Of a DNA stretch of 64,000 bases, positions 12,201-23,676 are shown in pieces (position 1 is the stretch's first letter; every line of letters starts with the position of its first letter). This stretch comes from Usnea hakonensis (taxonomy: Eukaryota; Ascomycota; Lecanoromycetes; Lecanorales; Parmeliaceae). The notes beneath the pieces were generated by a model. The model had not been told where the DNA came from. It worked only from the letters and a program-made list of their open reading frames with translations, and did not search any database. The DNA is taken from contig BLJB01000003.1 in the NCBI GenBank assembly GCA_013423325.1, positions 310,001-374,000 of the forward strand, given 5' to 3'. The position numbers were made by a program, and so were the translations under genes.

Positions 12201-13488
12201 TTCGCTTTCTGAGTCATGAACACTAGCACGCTGGACAACTTCTTAAAGTCTTGATCCTCAGCGCTCGGGAGCTTGGTCATTTGCCTGTGGTCTTGACTGA
12301 TCCCAAGTTCTCCAGCATCCGGAGTGCCGGGAACCACTGCAGACCATTTGGGAACGATCTAAATGTGATGAGATGATAGATAGATGTCCGGAACGCAGAA
12401 CGAACTCACTAGTTTGGCCGCTCCGCCTGCTATTGGCGTTGGCAGCGTTTCATAGACAAATTTTAAATCAAAGTCTTGACTGATAGCCGTGAACTCGGAA
12501 TTCTGAGTTTGTAGAAGTTCAGAGTGTTCTTCGAGGTGTTTGAGAAGACTATCATTTGTGTTGCCCCGTACCTTGGCCAGGTTGAGCAGGATTTCGCTAA
12601 TTTTCACTCCCTGCCCGCCTTGATGAGGCGTTCCCATGAAGACGATGCCGTAAGTAGAGATTTTGATGGATCTCTCGTCTTCAAGATGGCCTTGTCTCAC
12701 TCGATCAGAGTGGAGTAGAGCCTCGAAACATGTCAGCTCAGGCTCTTTCTGCTATTCTCGTATAATGGGGTCTCGGAAATGGTATTGACGGCGGTGTAAA
12801 GCCTCCCAATTTGAACAGAACCAGTGTCAAGGCACAAATTCTTACATTTTTGACGACAATTCCTCCTAGACTATGAGCAACAAAGATGATTGGCCTTTGA
12901 TAGGAGCCGTCCGCTCGTCGCTCACCATCCAATTCCTGTATCAGCTCTCTGCCATGGTCATACAACGTCTTGATCGTCAGATGTTCATGATGGCTTTTAG
13001 TGTGAGTTCGTGAGTCGTAACCCCAGGTCCAAACGCGCATGTTTGGAATACTCAATGGCAACAGATCTCGAAGCCAGAGTACACCTCCTTCATCGGTCCA
13101 TGTTGTCTCGCGGTGGCCGTTGAGCCCATGGACTGCGACTATGCTATAACAGCATTCAGGAGACCCATTCCGAGCCGTAGGCGAATCTAGGACGGACTTA
13201 CTCTACTACTGGCTCAGTTCCCTCAAAGAGCTTCTTTAGCCCATAGGGCCGAGATACTGTGGAGGACAAAGAGCCAGGGGAGGGAGCCTCTGTTCGAGCT
13301 CGGAGCTGATTCTCTGATTCCGGAAATGAGAGCAATGTTCCGGGTTTCGGGCTCGATCCCTGATGGACATCAGTTCAGCGCTCATCATAACGGCTTATCA
13401 TCGGATGATTGCCAGAGGCGCGTACCAAGGACGGTGTTCCAAGCTCCGTACCTCGGACAGGCAGGAACGTCTGCTTCAATTTCCTCAT
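9286..13488 (-). CDS. NLR-like protein: SesB-type alpha/beta hydrolase + NB-ARC + TPR
   Basis: Seven exons: 13426-13488, 13202-13359, 12846-13143, 12410-12721, 12154-12358, 11187-11813, 9286-11108, all in phase, 1161 residues. After a short tail, a lipase-like domain shows the oxyanion segment VHGLNG, nucleophile motif VAHSLGG (about residue 165), FMGTPHQGG and a likely catalytic His in DHRQM. An NB-ARC domain follows: P-loop GMGGIGKT (about 395), Walker B WLLLYDNVD, GSIIITTR and GGLPLAL. The last third (from about 775) is a series of 42-residue kinesin-light-chain-type TPRs. This hydrolase-STAND-TPR order is known from fungal NLR proteins tied to heterokaryon incompatibility and regulated cell death; the TPRs would sense a ligand and NB-ARC oligomerise. 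The 340-bp intron 11814-12153 is unusually long and could hide another small exon. No gene for a partner effector is seen nearby. Confidence 0.9.
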
Positions 13489-13978
13489 GATCGCCGCTTT
13501 CGTCTGTATTTAGGCTCTACACTATACTTGTAGATCAGCTGGTGCAGTGTAAGATGTCTGTAAATTGTGTTAGTTGCTGGTCGTTCAGAGCTTGATTGAG
13601 GGAAAATAGGTTGCTAGTCCTGATATATAATAGCACAATGCACGTCGGAATCTTGCGAAGATCACTCCGTGCTTCGATGTCCTCCCTCTCAACCTATGCG
13701 CAGAATGAACGACATGAAGACATGACGCAAATGCTGTCTGATTCCTGTGGAATCTCTCTCAAATTCCAGCTTCTTCACTACCTTCGCAAACACAGTATGG
13801 TCAAATATGACTTGGCTCGCTATTTTACGGCCAAAAACTCAAGTGGTTAGTGCAGCAAGACACGAAGCCAGAAAAGATGGATCAAAGACATCCCTCGTCA
13901 TTCATGAATCATGCACCTGATCGCTATGCTAGCAGAGAGCCATCTGATACCCCTTCGCTTTGTTCACTCCAACCCCTC
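13489..13978. other. Intergenic, upstream of the NLR gene and downstream of nudC
   Basis: An 84-codon plus-strand ORF at 13596-13850 has no recognisable features. The region lies between the NLR start and the nudC stop. No gene is called. Confidence 0.45.
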
Positions 13979-14636
13979 TCATCCCATCTTCGCATTCGAG
14001 AAATCCATTTCGGGATGACTCTTCTTAAACTTCTCCAGCATATCCAACTTGCCCTGCTCGTCACTCGTCGGCTTCCCCATCTCCTTCTGCCGCTGATCAA
14101 ACATCATTTTCTCCACCATGCCCCTCGTCTCGCCATCCAGATCACCCAACTTGCTGTTCTCCGGCTGTATCTTGGAGGTGTCGAGGAAGTAGGGGGCGTT
14201 GGTGGTGACGGAAGCCCACCATTGCTGCTTGTTCGTTTTGTCGAGGTGGATGGAAATGTCTTTGCCGGAGGTGGTGGGCTCGAGCGTCCAGGTGGATTCG
14301 GAGGGGTGGATTTCATGGGGGAGGGGACCCTGTAATTAGAGAATAAATCAACACTTGCGTCCCACGTGAAGGGATAGTAGAATATGGAATGTAAATTTGC
14401 AATATACATACATCAATGAAAGCCTCCTGGCCCTTCACCCCAACCTTCAGCTTCGTCTTGGTCATATCAACCACAATATCTTTGCCGCGTAAATTTGAAG
14501 CCACGCCTATTGTGATATCGAGATCTTGTATGGTCTGTGTCCATTTGTAGGGCAGCTTGGCTTGCTCTTCTGCTTCTCTGGCGCGGTCCTCCTTGTCTTT
14601 ATTCTCGCGCTCGGAAGGTGTAGGAGAGGTGGACAT
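13979..14636 (-). CDS. nudC: NudC family nuclear-migration protein (p23/CS domain)
   Basis: Two exons: 14412-14636 and 13979-14329 (191 residues) with an 82-bp intron (donor GTATGT). The N-terminus is a charged helix (ERENKDKEDRAREAEEQ). It leads into the CS domain: LPYKWTQTIQDLDITI, the KGQEAFIDG loop and STWTLEPTTSGKDISIHL. The C-terminus carries the signature block KIQPENSKL-GDLDGETRGMVEKMM-FDQRQKEMG-KPTSDEQ and ends HPEMDFSNAKMG. NudC proteins act as cochaperones (with Hsp90/LIS1) and are needed for dynein-dependent nuclear movement in hyphae. The ATG at 14634-14636 is preferred over an upstream ATG at 14693, because a CTGAC branch site and CGCAG acceptor directly precede it, suggesting a 5' UTR intron. 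Confidence 0.93.
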
Positions 14637-16073
14637 GCTGCGAGTCAGCCAAGAATTGTGAGAACAACTTTTGGTAGTAATGGCAAGCGACAAAGATACG
14701 GCTGTTCAATACACCTTAACTCCGTACGGTGGTTGCGGGGTGTAAATAATACTTAGGAAATGCTGTGAGGCTCGGCTATGTTACCTCTTCTGTCAAAGTA
14801 TACCCCGAGCCGCAGAGTTCTCTCCGTGCCTACGAGGTATCTTCTCCTTCTGCAGTAACAGCTCCAGTAAATAGCGAGTCAACGATCCTACTGTCTCTTG
14901 ATATCTCTTACATACAAAAGCTAAGGGTCTGTGCCCCTCCGACAAGCCGCACTTTGGCCTTCTGGACGAAGAGGATACAACTTCGTTGACCCAATTACAA
15001 CCCATACCGCCAAAGATCTGAATCCTCGTAACACGCTCTGCGTTCTCCTTAATAAGCCAAGCCTTCGTTTCACAGACCAAGCTCTCAGCCAAGCCATCAA
15101 ACGAGAACCCTGAAGTCGGATTTTCTCACATGTGTTTCGGAAAAGTGCCTCGACAGCATTAGGTTCAGTTGCGGAGAAGATCCTGCCCGTACGAGTACTA
15201 GTCACTCGGATATCTTGCTCATGACCACTCTGGCTCACGCTGATATCTTCTGACGTTCGCAATCAAGCATGTGTCCCCAAAGTAATCTCAATCCATGACT
15301 CATTATGCAATGTGCAGCTTTGGTGCTGTGAATATGGACATATACACTAACTAGCATGCGGTAAATACTATCATTTATCTCGAAAGTAGGCTTCTAGTAG
15401 ATAGCTATAGAAATAGATACGTCCTTCTAGGCGCCATCGATGCTATGTTCATGGTATCATTCAATATAGTCCAAGCGAAGGAGGTTCTCATCACCTGGTC
15501 TGCTGTGATGTGCCGTGCCGTGTTTTCAAAAGCTGAGTATAAGTAGGTTGCTAGGAGCGCATAGTCACCGGGTGAGGGAAGATCTACGTGATGCTTACTT
15601 ATCTGTGTCAGCCAGAGAAAGTGTGAGGATTTGGGAGAATTTGGAGATTTCTTTATAGCGTGTTTCTAGATTCTTTTGCATTGTTTTTCTTGTTATCGTT
15701 GTCGTAATCTGGTCGGCTGTGATTATTGATTTTCTTAAATTTATATTATACTTTTAAGCGGAGCCTTTTTATTTTTATAGTGCTGGTTGCGTTCATGAAG
15801 ATGCATAGCTGGTGGTTATTTTTCCTATTTGGGTGGGAGAATTCGGTTGCAGGTGTGGGGAGTGAGTTCAGCGTCGGTTTCAGGGAATGAGATTAGGAAA
15901 GGAAGTGAGGGAAGCGGATTTCGGAATTGAACTTTTCGCATGATGCTATATCTTCGAAATACAGCCGCTCTCGTCATTTTTTTATGGCATGGATATGTGG
16001 ACAGAACAACAAAACCACGGGCAAGGCACGACAGCTCCGCGTTGCGTCTTCCTAATACTGGAATCCGTCCCCC
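14637..16073. other. Intergenic, no gene seen
   Basis: Short overlapping ORFs at about 14765-15262 on both strands shadow each other and show no family features. The 15,350-15,990 part is AT-rich with T-runs. This is the upstream region of nudC and the downstream region of the UbiA gene. Confidence 0.5.
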
Positions 16074-17158
16074 TTAGACCGTGCCGACGGCCCAGAACCG
16101 AGAGATAAACTCATGATTCTTAAATACGGGCAGCAGATACAAAACTGTAAGCCACAAACACCACAGCTTCCACGTGAACCGATCGGCGTCGACCCCCAGC
16201 ATGCAAATCACCCGCACGGCGACCCCGAGACCCAGCGCCATCGTCGTCGCGAAACTGAACGCCTGAAGCGACCAGAAACTAGGACACAATATGGACCAAA
16301 CCAGCACCGGGACCGCGACGGTCCATCGAGCGGGCTGGTCGCCGAGGACGAGCGGAAGGGTTTTTCGCCCTCGAGCACTGTCGCCTTCTTGATCTTTGAA
16401 ATCTTGAACATGCATTGTTGTGAAGATGACGCCGGCAATGATCGCGATCCATTGGTACGCCGCGCGGTGCATAGTGTATTCGGGCCCTGAGGCCACTTGT
16501 ACGGATCCGGCGCAGTAGCACGCGTAAGTGGCTGCGAGCAAGATGCTGCGTCCGATATAGTCGTCCGAGCCGCCGAGCTCATTGTACATCCAGTTGAGGC
16601 AGGTTAGGAGGACGGTTTCTTGCGCGGCGCCGAGATAGATGCTTAGAAGAGAAACGAAGGGGATGCCGAGGAGGAGGAGGCGGGTTGCGCCGGATGTGGT
16701 GATGCGACCGGAAGGGAGCGGGCGCGAGGGTTTGTTGATTGCGTCTTCTTTGATGGCGTCGGGGAGGCGTTGGTTGGAGAGGGTGAAGAGGAGGGTGTTG
16801 AGCCATGTCCAGAGAAGAACGTGGGGGATTCGGGAGACTGTGGATAGCAAGTTGGCGCTTTTGTTTGTAGTCATGACTGGGCCGGAGAGGGCGCCGAAGA
16901 GGCCGAAGGCACTTTCGGGGATGACAAAGGTTTTAAAGTCGCTGAGGGTGAAGAGTAAAAGGGTCTTGAGGAAGTAGACTAAGGTGTATGCGTCTTTATT
17001 GGGCGACTGGATGAAACGGTGTGTTAGCTAAGATTGTCATTGGGGTTGGAATAGAAGTGATGGATAGGTAATATTCGGTAGGTCTGGAGCTTTACCTGAG
17101 GTCCTTGCTTTGAAGTTTGAACCCCATCAGCCTGAGGATTTGGTTTAACCTCTGGCAT
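16074..17158 (-). CDS. UbiA-family prenyltransferase, integral membrane
   Basis: Exon 1 is 17096-17158 and exon 2 is 16074-17006, with an 89-bp intron (donor GTAAAG, branch GCTAACAC, CAG acceptor), giving 331 residues. The first Asp-rich motif reads NQRLPDAIKEDAINKPSRPLP and the second DFKDQEGD, at the expected spacing, with about seven hydrophobic segments. UbiA enzymes transfer an isoprenoid chain to an aromatic or other acceptor, with Mg2+ bound by these motifs. Sequence does not reveal the acceptor. The gene resembles stand-alone fungal UbiA proteins more than COQ2 (no mitochondrial presequence, short N-terminus). No terpene or polyketide synthase lies in the window, so it is an orphan here. 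Confidence 0.85.
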
Positions 17159-20042
17159 GTCGAACGATGAAAGGTAAAGGCACTTGTACTAGATCGAGCG
17201 GCTTGTTTGGTCTTGGGTATTTGAGTATCAGCAGAAGATGAGTCCCAGGACCGGAGTATTAATACGACTATGTGATCTCCGCTGTTGTCCCTGGTCTGGC
17301 CATGGGTAGGAAAAAGAGCTGCAAAAGACCGGCCGTTATTCCTCCATGGGACACAATCCCGAAGACTTGCATAAATAGCGCTGAGGCGTAATTTGCATGA
17401 AACATGAAGATCCGACAGGATAGGTAGTCGCATGAATTGTGGGTGATTTATAAAACACTACGAATCAATCGGTGGTATGATACCGCATTTCTATATTCGA
17501 ACTCATGCTTAACGCATGCCAATCGTTGGGAGCAGCTATCCCACGGATTGGTGGAGGGTAAAACTCAGGGGTAAGCGACCGAACATAAAAAAATAGTCCC
17601 TTTTTTTAACTCGCTATACTTCAACAACCACCACCTTTATCAAAAAAGTTCCAATATAAATATTTATTTTTTTAAGGATATCTAAAAGTTTATAACCAAA
17701 CTTTTATCGAAAAAATGACGTTTTAAAAAATCAAATTTATCGCAAAAAAAATTTGATGTGTCGCCAAGATATTTTACCCTACATTTCACCAATCCGTGGG
17801 ATACTTTAGACCCTAACGGAATCCAACCTATCTTGCGAAAGCAGTACCTTTGCTGATACGGGAAACAGCTTTATTTTAAGACCGACGTTTGAACTCGACC
17901 ATTGGTCCCTCATGCGTACTCGTAAATCAATCCCAGGTCTGGAACTCGTTCGTTCTCTGCCGGCCCTTACCAAAGCTTGTGCGGCCTTCACCAATGCTGC
18001 CCTGCAACCTCATGTCATATGAACAAACGATGCGTGCAAACATTACTGACATCTCGGCGTAGGCTAGTGTCTTACCAACGCAACCGAATCGAGGTTTTCA
18101 TACGAAGGTTAAGGAAATGCACGTCTTTGAGTCGAAAGACAAAAGGATGGCATCGAGAAATCTTGATCGTCTGTGGTGCGGGCGACAAACAAGCTTGCCT
18201 ACTGCGAAGAAATGTCTCTGGGACACGCTGGTTAGCTAAGATAGTATGCATACGCGTTGCAGGAATGAAGGGCCTGGGTGCGATAAGGAATTGCAGACCT
18301 CTAGCCCACTATTCCCAAGCGGGCTGACTGGGTTCATTCCCTGAAGAAGTCGAATGGTAATCCGGGACTACACACAGCCAAGTCTGCTTGGTGTACATGT
18401 GAGCGGTAAACCAAGACACCACCCCCTTTCCAAAAACGATCCACAACTTACTGCAGTCAAACGGCGCTCATACTTCCGGGTCTGACTTTGCTGCAGTCAG
18501 ACGGCATTTGCTCTGCGCACGTGAGGCTAGCTGCATATCAAGTGGCTCACGAACGTCGCCCAGATATGTCGCATGGGATGGGTGTGGGCTTTGTCGTCAC
18601 TTACCTTGCCCACCATACCCACTTCCCACTCGAGGCTGTCCGCCCAAAACAGGGCTAGAGCTTTCATTAGCGCTGAGCAAGTTAGACACTCGGCTTTTCC
18701 TTTGTGTCCACCTGTGTTTTTGCTCGGGAAAGTGTGTAGGGTAGCTCTCAGGCCGCTCCAGGAGTATGCAGTGAGGTTAGGCTGAATTCGACGAATAGGT
18801 TTCAGTATTGAGTTTCCATGCTTTGGCATCCCTACTCTGCCTCAATTAGGTTTGGCAAGTTCTGCAGCAAGACGAAAATCAATGTACTAGGCTACTAGGG
18901 GGATTTTGCACCCCTATGAAACAAAAGCCAATCCGGGGGACGAAAGTCTCTGCCGACTCTCCGGCGCGATTCCGCGGAAAAAACGGCAGGAAATTTTGTT
19001 TCATACCCTCGCCCGTATTTGTTATAGCAGGATGGAAGCAATCGCTAGATTTGCACATAGGTGGTAATTACTTACGCAATCTCAGCGGCTATCTGCATAT
19101 ATTTCCTAGCTCGTACTGTAGGTATGACGCGCATCAGACGGCATCTTCCATAGCCTCGGATGGTACCCTTATTTTCTGGTAGGCTGGTACCCCAAAGTCT
19201 ATGGAATGGTGAGTATGCTCATCGTAATATCCGAGTACACGTTGCTCTGCATCGTTCATCAATTACGCTGTATTCGCAATGTATTCCATTGCTGCATAAA
19301 ACCGTAGGAGCCAAATCCCGGTCATTTCGATTGGCAAAGTGACAACCTCCATTATCGATTTGCGCATGCGTCCGTGTTGTAGATACATAGCACTTACCAA
19401 TGTTCCAAGTAACGTAGAATGCTCTGGTATCAGCTGCAAGATTGACGCACGCTCTGTAGCTGACAGATGTGCGAGACACCAGCCGAGTCTGCTATGCGTG
19501 ATTCGTACTGGCTTCCGACGTGGCTGTGGTAAATATTGGCCAAGCATGGGCTAGAACCAGACCATGCACGGAATGTAAAATGATGGGCGAAAGGGGGGGG
19601 GTTCTGTCATTCTGCGTCGAGAGCTTCACAACAGTAATACTGGTTCAATGATCTGAGCGCTTCATCCATGCATCCCGAGCTCAGAGCATGGCGATTTTCG
19701 AGGAGGTGCCCGATGCCGTAGATGTCGAGGCTGCAGCTGAAGGCATGGATAGCGGATCGCGAAGTCGTTCAAGGGAGGTCACGAATGCGACGCCCCGCTT
19801 CAAAAATTTGCACGATGCTCTTTGTCGAGGATATTTTCTTTTGATTCTTACATTTATTGTCAACAATAAGGTTATGCTTTTAAGATATACAAACCGGTTT
19901 GGTTCCTCAGAAACAAAGTCTCAGAAGTGTTCAAGACTGATCGACGTGGCGGTCGAGAGGTGATTGAAGGGCAGAGGCCCCGGCAATTCGACAGGATTGG
20001 AAGACTAGATGACTGTAGCCCTGGGGTATATGCACATAGACA
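17159..20042. other. Gene-poor interval containing a MITE-like element
   Basis: Apart from the inverted-repeat element at 17537-17803, I see only short unsupported ORFs (for example 17977-18327 and 19688-19963 plus, 19219-19547 minus). A near-duplicate ctgcagtca(a/g)acggc motif occurs at about 18451 and 18491. No gene is called. Confidence 0.45.
17537..17803. mobile_element. MITE-like element with perfect TIRs and TA target duplication
   Basis: The 15-bp sequence TCCCACGGATTGGTG at 17539-17553 is exactly inverted at 17787-17801. Both ends are flanked by TA (17537-17538 and 17802-17803), as expected of Tc1/mariner-pogo insertions. The similarity continues inward (AGGGTAAAA on the left matches TTTTACCCT on the right after a small gap). 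The interior (~235 bp) is AT-rich with T- and A-runs and has no ORF. The element is therefore non-autonomous; the parent transposase is not in the window. Confidence 0.75.
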
Positions 20043-22016
20043 CTAATTAACATGAGGTATAGCGCTAGGCCAATTGATCTCTTGAAACGTGCTCGGCGGC
20101 GCATACGCCAAAGATCGAAAGATCTCCGTTATCAGATACAACCTCGAGAGCACATACAACAATACGGACATCGCCATGTAGGGTCTTAGCAGAGCATTTG
20201 TATCCGTATCCGTCTCGCTATCTTTCCTGGCATTATGGACGGTCACGAAATACAACCCCGTGCTCAGGAGCGGGATGGTGATCAATATACAGCAGGATAC
20301 GCGCCACAAGATACGCTCGACCGGCGTTGGGAAATCGAAGTTCCAGGCGAGAAAATGGATACTGCCGAAGAGGGTACCGCCGAAGCCCATGCCTATGAAC
20401 ACGGGATTGAGATAGAGTATGTCGTTTTGGCGTGGGAGTCGAATTGGTATGCCACGCGTGTAAGGGAAAATGTTGTCCGCCATCGCTCGAATGGCCACTC
20501 CATGAAGCCAGAATTCTTTCACGAACAAAGTCGATACCGGAGATCTAGCTGCTAGACCAATGACTTGCTCCCGGGTGAGAATGTTGGTGGCATCGAAGTA
20601 TGTGGGTGTCATGATATCTTGGGGCTTGTGCCACAGGAGGATGTAGGTAGCAAGTGCACAAGCTGCGAAGGCAACAGTCGTGATTTCGAGTAGGGTGATT
20701 GCAAGGCCTTCACTGGCACGAGCAATTATCTGAATCACAAGCCATGAAATCTGTAAGATCGCGGCTCCCTTGACGAACATGTCTCCTTTGCTTCGATCTT
20801 CCAATTCCGCTGTGCTGAGCTTAGGCGGACCTGGTATAATGCCCTTTTGACACGCATAGAGTAGCTGAATCGACGACAAGGCCCAGGTACCTTTCCATAG
20901 CTTATGAGGTCTCAGCGTCTCTCTTTCAGAGGTGTGGATATCTGGCGTATAGTCAGGGGGGGCATTTTGTTGCACTGGAGCGCGTATTGGCATGATCGGA
21001 CCCATGGCCAATGTACTAGGTGCCAGGCCTGCTTTGATATCGTGTCTTGAGAAATCAGGGCTATTCACGAGCGTAGACGCAGTCGCTTCTGTTGGTGAGA
21101 CATGCTCTGGAGCTGAGCGGTTGGTCAGGAGTTTAAGTGGTTGTAGCCTTACTTGGGTGTCCACCAATGATGTTCCAGGCGGTTGAAAAGGTTCGATATC
21201 TAATTCTTCCCCGCCTGTATAGCTCGTCGACTCGACAGGCTGATACTGAGGACTCGATAGAGGTAATGGAGGGCTCGTTAGGTTCTTGTAGTCTTTGGTG
21301 GTGGATTCATCAAAACCGTTCCGGCAGGTTCCTTTGCAGATCTCTCGACAGTGGTCTAGTTCCGTGGCCTCCGCTTTCTTGACCTCTTGCTCGTAATAAG
21401 GTGGGTCACCGTCACGTGTCACCAGCCTAGGATTTTGACGCGATCTTCCCAACGCAGACGGGTTTGAAGGTACGAGTGATGTTCGTACGGCTGAAACATC
21501 GAATCGTAGCACAAAACCTCGCATGTTCGCAAAGAATCCATGCGCAGTCGTCCAGGCTTCTTCGTCAGGTTTTTCTTCGATAACATGGGCTGCTTCGGCG
21601 TCGGGCCCTGTCCGTGTATAGTTGGCTGCGGACCATTCTTTGAACTGTCTCCGGCTGTCGTGGGCTGCTAGGCACTCTGTGAGGGCTTTGCCAAGGACAT
21701 ATTCTGGGAGAGCAATACACAAGCCCATCCACTTCAGCTTTGTGTAATTGAAGCTCACCTTTCCCCAGAGTTTACGGATCGCCGAGACCTTTCTATGTTC
21801 ATTGTGGACCGGCACCATGAGATGCTGGACCGTCCAAGTACACAGGGAGAGGACGGCGAAACATGTCCATATGATGTCCATTGTTCCCCGGACGGGGGGA
21901 CTTGACACGAAATTGACATGCTGGGTAGGATTGGTGCAGCTCGGCATCCATGCCGCGAAAGCATCGACTACGCTTGCAAGAAAGAGCGCGAGAGGCAGGC
22001 ACAGCAGTGACTGCAT
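20043..22016 (-). CDS. Large fungal integral membrane protein, uncharacterised
   Basis: A single-exon frame of 657 residues. It starts with a signal-peptide-like segment (MQSLLCLPLALFLASVVDAFA), followed by a first TM around GTMDIIWTCFAVLSLCTWTV. A long hydrophilic middle (about 130-340) follows, rich in Pro/Ser/Thr and including a Cys-containing stretch (CREICKGTCRNGF). The C-terminal half has about five further hydrophobic segments. This layout (GTMDIIW near the N-terminus, membrane-rich C-half) recurs in a widespread family of filamentous-fungal membrane proteins of unknown role. I do not know a function. No intron is needed to explain the frame. Confidence 0.8.
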   Translation of the reverse strand: MQSLLCLPLALFLASVVDAFAAWMPSCTNPTQHVNFVSSPPVRGTMDIIWTCFAVLSLCTWTVQHLMVPVHNEHRKVSAIRKLWGKVSFNYTKLKWMGLCIALPEYVLGKALTECLAAHDSRRQFKEWSAANYTRTGPDAEAAHVIEEKPDEEAWTTAHGFFANMRGFVLRFDVSAVRTSLVPSNPSALGRSRQNPRLVTRDGDPPYYEQEVKKAEATELDHCREICKGTCRNGFDESTTKDYKNLTSPPLPLSSPQYQPVESTSYTGGEELDIEPFQPPGTSLVDTQVRLQPLKLLTNRSAPEHVSPTEATASTLVNSPDFSRHDIKAGLAPSTLAMGPIMPIRAPVQQNAPPDYTPDIHTSERETLRPHKLWKGTWALSSIQLLYACQKGIIPGPPKLSTAELEDRSKGDMFVKGAAILQISWLVIQIIARASEGLAITLLEITTVAFAACALATYILLWHKPQDIMTPTYFDATNILTREQVIGLAARSPVSTLFVKEFWLHGVAIRAMADNIFPYTRGIPIRLPRQNDILYLNPVFIGMGFGGTLFGSIHFLAWNFDFPTPVERILWRVSCCILITIPLLSTGLYFVTVHNARKDSETDTDTNALLRPYMAMSVLLYVLSRLYLITEIFRSLAYAPPSTFQEINWPSAIPHVN

Positions 22017-23014
22017 CTTAGCGGAGAAGACATGCTTGTGTGAAACAGTAGGCTAGAGCAGAGCGTTTCTCTGTTCTACGAAACATTGCAGATTTTGCGC
22101 CGCATCACTAAAAACCGATAGCTAACCTGGTATGGATTAGCCTTTCTTAGCCTGGCTGCTTTAACAAACATGAGCTAATGCAAAAGTTTTCGACTGTAAT
22201 AAATGGCCAACGCTGCAAATCATTTCAGGTCGATGGACTTGGTGATGATGAAAACCAAAGGCCAAACAAAATGTTTTACGTATTATGATTCTGCATGATA
22301 GCGCGGAGTGTTCCGCCATGTTATGCACGAGGGCAGCGACTCTTGGCGACGAATCACCGCAACAGTGACAGTATAACAGCAAGTCATAGCGCTTAGTATC
22401 TGTACATTTGGACTGGTCCCGTGAAGTCATGATTGAGCTAATGTCGGAATATCCCCTTCGATGGTGTGAATCTTCTTTATCATGCTGTGGCGTTCGGCGC
22501 CAGGGCCCAGATGTAGCAAATACATCTTTCGTCCTGGCACCATCGCTTCGCTTTTCGGATCTGAAGAAGACGTTTGCTGCAGTGTCGCAAGGTCGATGTG
22601 TCCTGACTCGGTACTGGTAACCGTTAGGTCGTGGAGCAGGCCATTGGTTTGCCGTCATCTCCAAGAGTTGAACTACCCAAGCCTGTCTTAATCTCCCAGG
22701 ATCCAACTCCAGGGCCAGTGACTTTTCTTGTCTGATAAGCCCTGGCAGAACAGTGCGGGCCAAAGATGCCTTGTTCATGCAAGTGGAGAAAGTTGATGCG
22801 CCATGTCCTTTAGTTGCAAGCTCTGAGTTTCAATACCGCATTAGGTCACATGCAATGCATTGACGATCAAGAATGCTTTACTAGACCGAAAATCGCAGAC
22901 CACCGCCACAATGAGCAATTCAAATTTGGTGCTCCAAATTCAGACGTGGAATATCACCCACGTTCCACAAATGTCAGCAGACGCAACGTTCCGGCTCGTC
23001 TTTTGATGTCTAGA
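22017..23014. other. Intergenic; unsupported ORF
   Basis: A 205-codon minus-strand frame at 22161-22778 has no recognisable domain, and its composition is unlike the neighbouring genes. I treat it as chance. The rest holds the upstream region of the membrane protein and the 3' side of the BTB gene. Confidence 0.4.
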
Positions 23015-23676
23015 CTAAGCACCCCTTTTGCTTTTCATCTTTCTGATCAAACCCTTCGCAAAACCTGGGATAGCCTTCGGTCCCTCCACAAAGTCGCCGT
23101 AGTAATCAACATCACGACCCTCCGCATTGATCAAGTCTTTTGCCACAGTCTCCAGGACATATTGATAAGGCGTCGTTGTGTCCGGGACACTCTTGCATAC
23201 AAAGTCGATAGTCTTTGTCTCGAGTTGCAACTTGTTACCTTCGAGTGTGGCGAAACGATCCAATAGCGCAATGATATCCGCCTGGATACCGTCGACCTGG
23301 TCCTTCTCTGCTAGGCAAAACAATTTACAAGCAACATGCCAGGCCTCCCCCGGCTGATGCCTGGAGGTAGCGATCTCCAATGGCATCAGATCAAGCCACT
23401 GTAGCAGAATGTCAAATGCTTCAACGTCATCCTCTCTCAGGTAAGCGACGTTCTCGGATCCTTCTTTGAAACCCCCATCGAAAAGGCCACGAAAGTATGC
23501 TGAGCAATGGCAGATGCGGGCTTTGCGGACGGTGAATAAGCGTTTCTGAGGACCCACGTACAATTTGACCTCAGGCCCCTGAAACATGCTACGCGAAGGT
23601 TAGCCAGAGCTGTAGCACTGAAAATGTTATAAAAGATGTTGTCTCACTCCGAGGGCTTTTGCATCTGGAATGGCAT
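23015..23676 (-). CDS. BTB/POZ domain protein
   Basis: Exon 1 is 23648-23676 and exon 2 is 23015-23588 (59-bp intron, donor GTGAGA, branch GGCTAACC, TAG acceptor), 200 residues. The BTB fold is visible: a VKLYVG strand, FTVRKARICHCSAYFRGLF (the helix that begins the pocket), EGSENVAYLREDDVEAFDILLQWL and a later CKLFCLAEKDQVDGIQADII helix pair. Fungi carry many such single-domain BTB proteins; some are substrate adaptors for CUL3 ligases, but no partner domain is present here and the target is unknown. The C-terminus is basic (RKMKSKRGA). Confidence 0.85.

Noticed and set aside
13596..13850. 84-codon ORF next to the NLR gene as a possible small amyloid-type partner
   Set aside because: No amyloid-motif or HET-type features are visible and the N-terminus of the NLR has none either.
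3882..17158. Secondary-metabolite cluster around the MFS transporter and UbiA gene
   Set aside because: The genes are 10 kb apart with an NLR and nudC between, and there is no synthase.
22161..22778. 205-codon minus-strand ORF
   Set aside because: No recognisable family; surrounded by non-coding sequence and overlapped by plus-strand ORFs.
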